8,238 bases of DNA, taken from positions 1 through 8,238 of the forward strand of contig JBBIQJ010000117.1 in assembly GCA_037442385.1 (NCBI GenBank), given 5' to 3'. Position numbers and translations under genes: made by a program. Origin of the DNA: LDYB01 sp037442385. Lineage in GTDB: Bacteria; Armatimonadota; Fimbriimonadia; Fimbriimonadales; GBS-DC. The notes under the pieces are model-generated. The model was not told where the DNA came from and ran no database searches. It was given only the letters and a program-made list of their open reading frames with translations. Below are positions 6,738 through 8,238 of the stretch, in pieces (position 1 is the first letter of the stretch; every line of letters starts with the position of its first letter).

Positions 6738-6812
6738 TGCAGGGAACCTGTATTCTTGCAATATCGTCGAGTTTAAACACTGCAGGGACGCCTCATTTAC
6801 TCCATGCAGGGA
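6738..6812 (+). repeat. Three direct copies of TGCAGGGA upstream of the response regulator
   Basis: Exact copies of TGCAGGGA lie at 6738-6745, 6781-6788 and 6805-6812, all on the same strand, with start-to-start spacing of 43 and 24 bases. A near copy, TGCAGGAA, lies at 7930-7937 ahead of the next gene. I saw no such clustering in the coding regions. They could be binding sites for a regulator or lineage-specific promoter parts. The spacing is not an obvious multiple of one helical turn. Confidence 0.4.
6751..6756 (+). promoter_or_regulatory. Weak candidate -10 box (TATTCT) for the response regulator gene
   Basis: TATTCT matches four of six -10 consensus bases and has CAGGAA (6728-6733) 17 bases upstream. 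That is the same hexamer and spacing found before the TAGAAT box of the last gene in the window. CAATAT (6759-6764) with TTGCAG (6737-6742, 16-base spacer) is an equally plausible alternative. Either would give a leader of roughly 65-75 bases holding two TGCAGGGA copies. Confidence 0.2.
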
Positions 6813-6834
6813 GGGCACCGGAGGGTGATGCTCC

Positions 6835-7914
6835 ATGCTAATCAGCGAAACAACTTCACAGGCGGTTGTGCTGGTGGTGGATGATGAACCGCTGACAGTG
6901 GAATATATCGCAACGCTGCTTCGTGAAGCAGGGTACAGCCAGATTCTTACAGCTTCCAATCCCCAGGAAGTGCTGAATCGTCTGGCACTGGCTGATCCCG
7001 ATATTGCGCTGGTGGACTGGCATCTAAAAGATGCAGAGGGAAAAGAGGTCGTCTGTGCCTTGCGTGCGCGTTATTCCAGCGAAGTGCTACCGATTATCGT
7101 GCTGACCGCGGACCTTGCGCTGGAGATTAAACTGGAGGCGTTCCGCAGTGGCGCGACCGAGTTTCTGCACAAACCTTTTCAGGCGACGGAGTTTTTGTTG
7201 CGTGTGCGTAACCTGCTGGAGATGCGCTGGCTCCATCAGCAGTTAGCGAAACAGAAGTTGCAAATTGAGCGTCTCCTACAGTATCGCGAGCGCGAGCTGG
7301 AACTGGCGCGCATAGAGATTCTGGAGCGCCTGGCGCGCGCGGCGGAATATCGCGACGACTTGACAGGCGAGCACATCGTGCGCGTGGGACGCTTGAGCGA
7401 AACGATTGGACGGGTGCTGGGGCTTTCGGAAGAAGTGTTGTTCTTATTGCGCCATGCCGCGCCTTTGCACGACCTGGGCAAGATTGCCATCCCCGACGCA
7501 ATCCTGCGTAAGCCTGGCAAACTCACTCACGAAGAGCGACGCATTATGCGTCAGCACACACTCGTCGGCGCCCAGATTCTGGAAGGTTGTCCCTACCCTG
7601 CTGTTCAGATGGCACGCCAGGTTGCGCTGACTCACCACGAACGCTGGGACGGGCGCGGCTACCCCTGCCGGCTGAAAGGCACCGAAATCCCCCTCTGGGG
7701 ACGGATTGTGGCGCTCGCTGACGCTTACGACGCCATGACCCACGACCGCCCCTATCGCCCTGCAAAATCGTTTGAAGAGGCAGTGGAAGAAATTCGCACA
7801 CAACGAGGCAAACAGTTTGACCCTATCGTCGTGGACGCCTTTCTGGAGCCTGCGACGTTCGCCGTTATCCAGGGTTCAGGTTCCGTCGCAACTCCCGATG
7901 AGGCAACGCCCTAA
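6835..7914 (+). CDS. Response regulator with REC receiver and HD-GYP cyclic di-GMP phosphodiesterase domains (RpfG-like)
   Basis: The product is 359 residues. The start is supported by GGAGG (6820-6824) 10 bases upstream. The receiver domain (about 10-130) has the acidic pair Asp16-Asp17, phosphoacceptor Asp61 in ALVDWHL, Thr91 and Lys113 in HKPF, so it should accept phosphate from a histidine kinase. A charged helical linker (about 131-165, RERELELARIEILERL) joins it to a complete HD-GYP domain (about 165-345). That domain has TGEHIVR with His180, LHDLGKIAIPD with His212-Asp213 and Lys216, His241, the pair His267-His268, GRGYP (273-277), and ALADAYDAM with Asp296 and Asp299. All metal-binding and GYP residues expected for activity are present. 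The domain hydrolyses cyclic di-GMP to pGpG or GMP, linking a signal to biofilm, motility or surface traits. No kinase gene is beside it, so the partner is elsewhere. It is soluble and lacks membrane segments. Confidence 0.95.
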   Translation: MLISETTSQAVVLVVDDEPLTVEYIATLLREAGYSQILTASNPQEVLNRLALADPDIALVDWHLKDAEGKEVVCALRARYSSEVLPIIVLTADLALEIKLEAFRSGATEFLHKPFQATEFLLRVRNLLEMRWLHQQLAKQKLQIERLLQYRERELELARIEILERLARAAEYRDDLTGEHIVRVGRLSETIGRVLGLSEEVLFLLRHAAPLHDLGKIAIPDAILRKPGKLTHEERRIMRQHTLVGAQILEGCPYPAVQMARQVALTHHERWDGRGYPCRLKGTEIPLWGRIVALADAYDAMTHDRPYRPAKSFEEAVEEIRTQRGKQFDPIVVDAFLEPATFAVIQGSGSVATPDEATP

Positions 7915-7954
7915 AACGCCATAGATGCCTGCAGGAATCGGTCGCGCAACAGTG

Positions 7955-7960
7955 TAGAAT
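7955..7960 (+). promoter_or_regulatory. Candidate -10 box TAGAAT giving a near-leaderless message
   Basis: TAGAAT matches five of six -10 consensus bases and ends 10 bases before the ATG at 7971. Transcription starting the usual 6-7 bases downstream would leave a leader of only 3-4 bases. This agrees with the absence of any ribosome binding site there. CAGGAA (7932-7937) lies exactly 17 bases upstream and overlaps a TGCAGGAA motif. Confidence 0.45.
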
Positions 7961-7970
7961 TAAAGTCGCT

Positions 7971-8238
7971 ATGCGCAAGGTTTTTACGGCGCTATGGCTG
8001 TGGGTGCTGAGTGTGGGGGTGTGGAGCCAGGAGCCGATTGAGATTAAAGCCACGCCGCTGTTTGGGCAACGCGCGACGCTCAACAGCCCCTTTCCGATCG
8101 CGGTGGAGGTGTGCTCGAACACGGGCAACCTGCGCGGCGTGCTGACCATCCGAAGCGCAGGGTTCGGCGCGGTGCGCGAATATCGGTATCCGCTGGAGCT
8201 GCCCGCAGGCGGGCGCAAAGTGGTGGTGGCAGCCCCCG
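7971..8238 (+). CDS. Secreted protein of unknown function, N-terminal 89 codons only (runs off the window)
   Basis: The frame is open from ATG 7971 to the window end, so the gene is partial at its 3' side. The first 19-20 residues (MRKVFTALWLWVLSVGVWSQ) form a signal peptide with a Trp-rich core, ending in a Trp-Ser-Gln pattern much like the Trp-Ala-Gln end of the tricorn-like protease signal. The mature start (about 24-89) alternates short strands: IEIKATPLFGQ, FPIAVEVCSNTG, GVLTIRS, YRYPLELPAGGRKVVVAAP. This is the pattern of an immunoglobulin-like domain in large envelope proteins, in which a strand ending LPAG plus basic residues precedes a hydrophobic strand. I do not recognise a named family. 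A TAGAAT box 10 bases upstream and the lack of a Shine-Dalgarno suggest near-leaderless translation. It follows the response regulator by 56 bases but probably has its own promoter. Confidence 0.7.
   Translation, partial: MRKVFTALWLWVLSVGVWSQEPIEIKATPLFGQRATLNSPFPIAVEVCSNTGNLRGVLTIRSAGFGAVREYRYPLELPAGGRKVVVAAP

Noticed and set aside
6646..6828. Small plus-strand open frame of 60 codons in the spacer after sucD
   Set aside because: It has no ribosome binding site, runs through a strong hairpin, and its composition does not look coding.
6604..6834. Cyclic di-GMP riboswitch upstream of the HD-GYP gene
   Set aside because: I could not find the conserved GEMM core segments in the spacer, although the gene context made it worth looking for.
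6800..6838. 8-base direct repeat CTCCATGC at 6800 and 6831
   Set aside because: It is short, one copy contains the start codon, and the similarity is probably chance.

Overview
The window looks like chromosomal DNA of a free-living, Gram-negative-type bacterium with fairly high G+C (high fifties percent, estimated by eye). Secreted beta-rich proteins, a large secreted tricorn-like protease with PD40 repeats, and the style of the last partial protein would fit an uncultivated Armatimonadota or similar thermophile-rich lineage. This is inference from protein style only; no marker gene here proves it. The odd length and an abruptly broken gene at the left edge suggest a metagenomic contig end there.

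Layout. Minus strand, read right to left: a secreted tricorn-like S41 protease (5638 to 2468), a class I SAM-dependent methyltransferase of the METTL/methyltransferase-16 type (2425 to 1727), and a secreted protein made of alternating carboxypeptidase-regulatory-like beta-sandwich domains (1667 to 108). The gaps are 42 and 59 bases, so these three may be co-transcribed. A GC-rich hairpin lies in the first gap and a perfect 12-bp palindrome lies across the stop codon before the second. Plus strand: sucD (5719-6603), starting 80 bases from the protease start and facing away from it. Then come a 231-base spacer with a 10-bp-stem hairpin and three copies of TGCAGGGA, a CheY-HD-GYP response regulator (6835-7914), and the first 89 codons of a secreted protein of unknown function that runs off the right edge (7971-8238).

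How the genes work together. No tight pathway is visible. sucD is TCA-cycle housekeeping and lacks its usual partner sucC in this window. The response regulator should lower cyclic di-GMP in answer to an unlinked sensor kinase. The protease and the domain-repeat protein act outside the cytoplasm, while the methyltransferase is cytosolic. I do not see a defence system, mobile element, CRISPR array, RNA gene or biosynthetic cluster. The observations most worth a second look are the broken sixth domain at the left edge, the palindrome over a stop codon, the repeated TGCAGG(G/A)A motif in the plus-strand spacers, and a near-leaderless promoter for the last gene.
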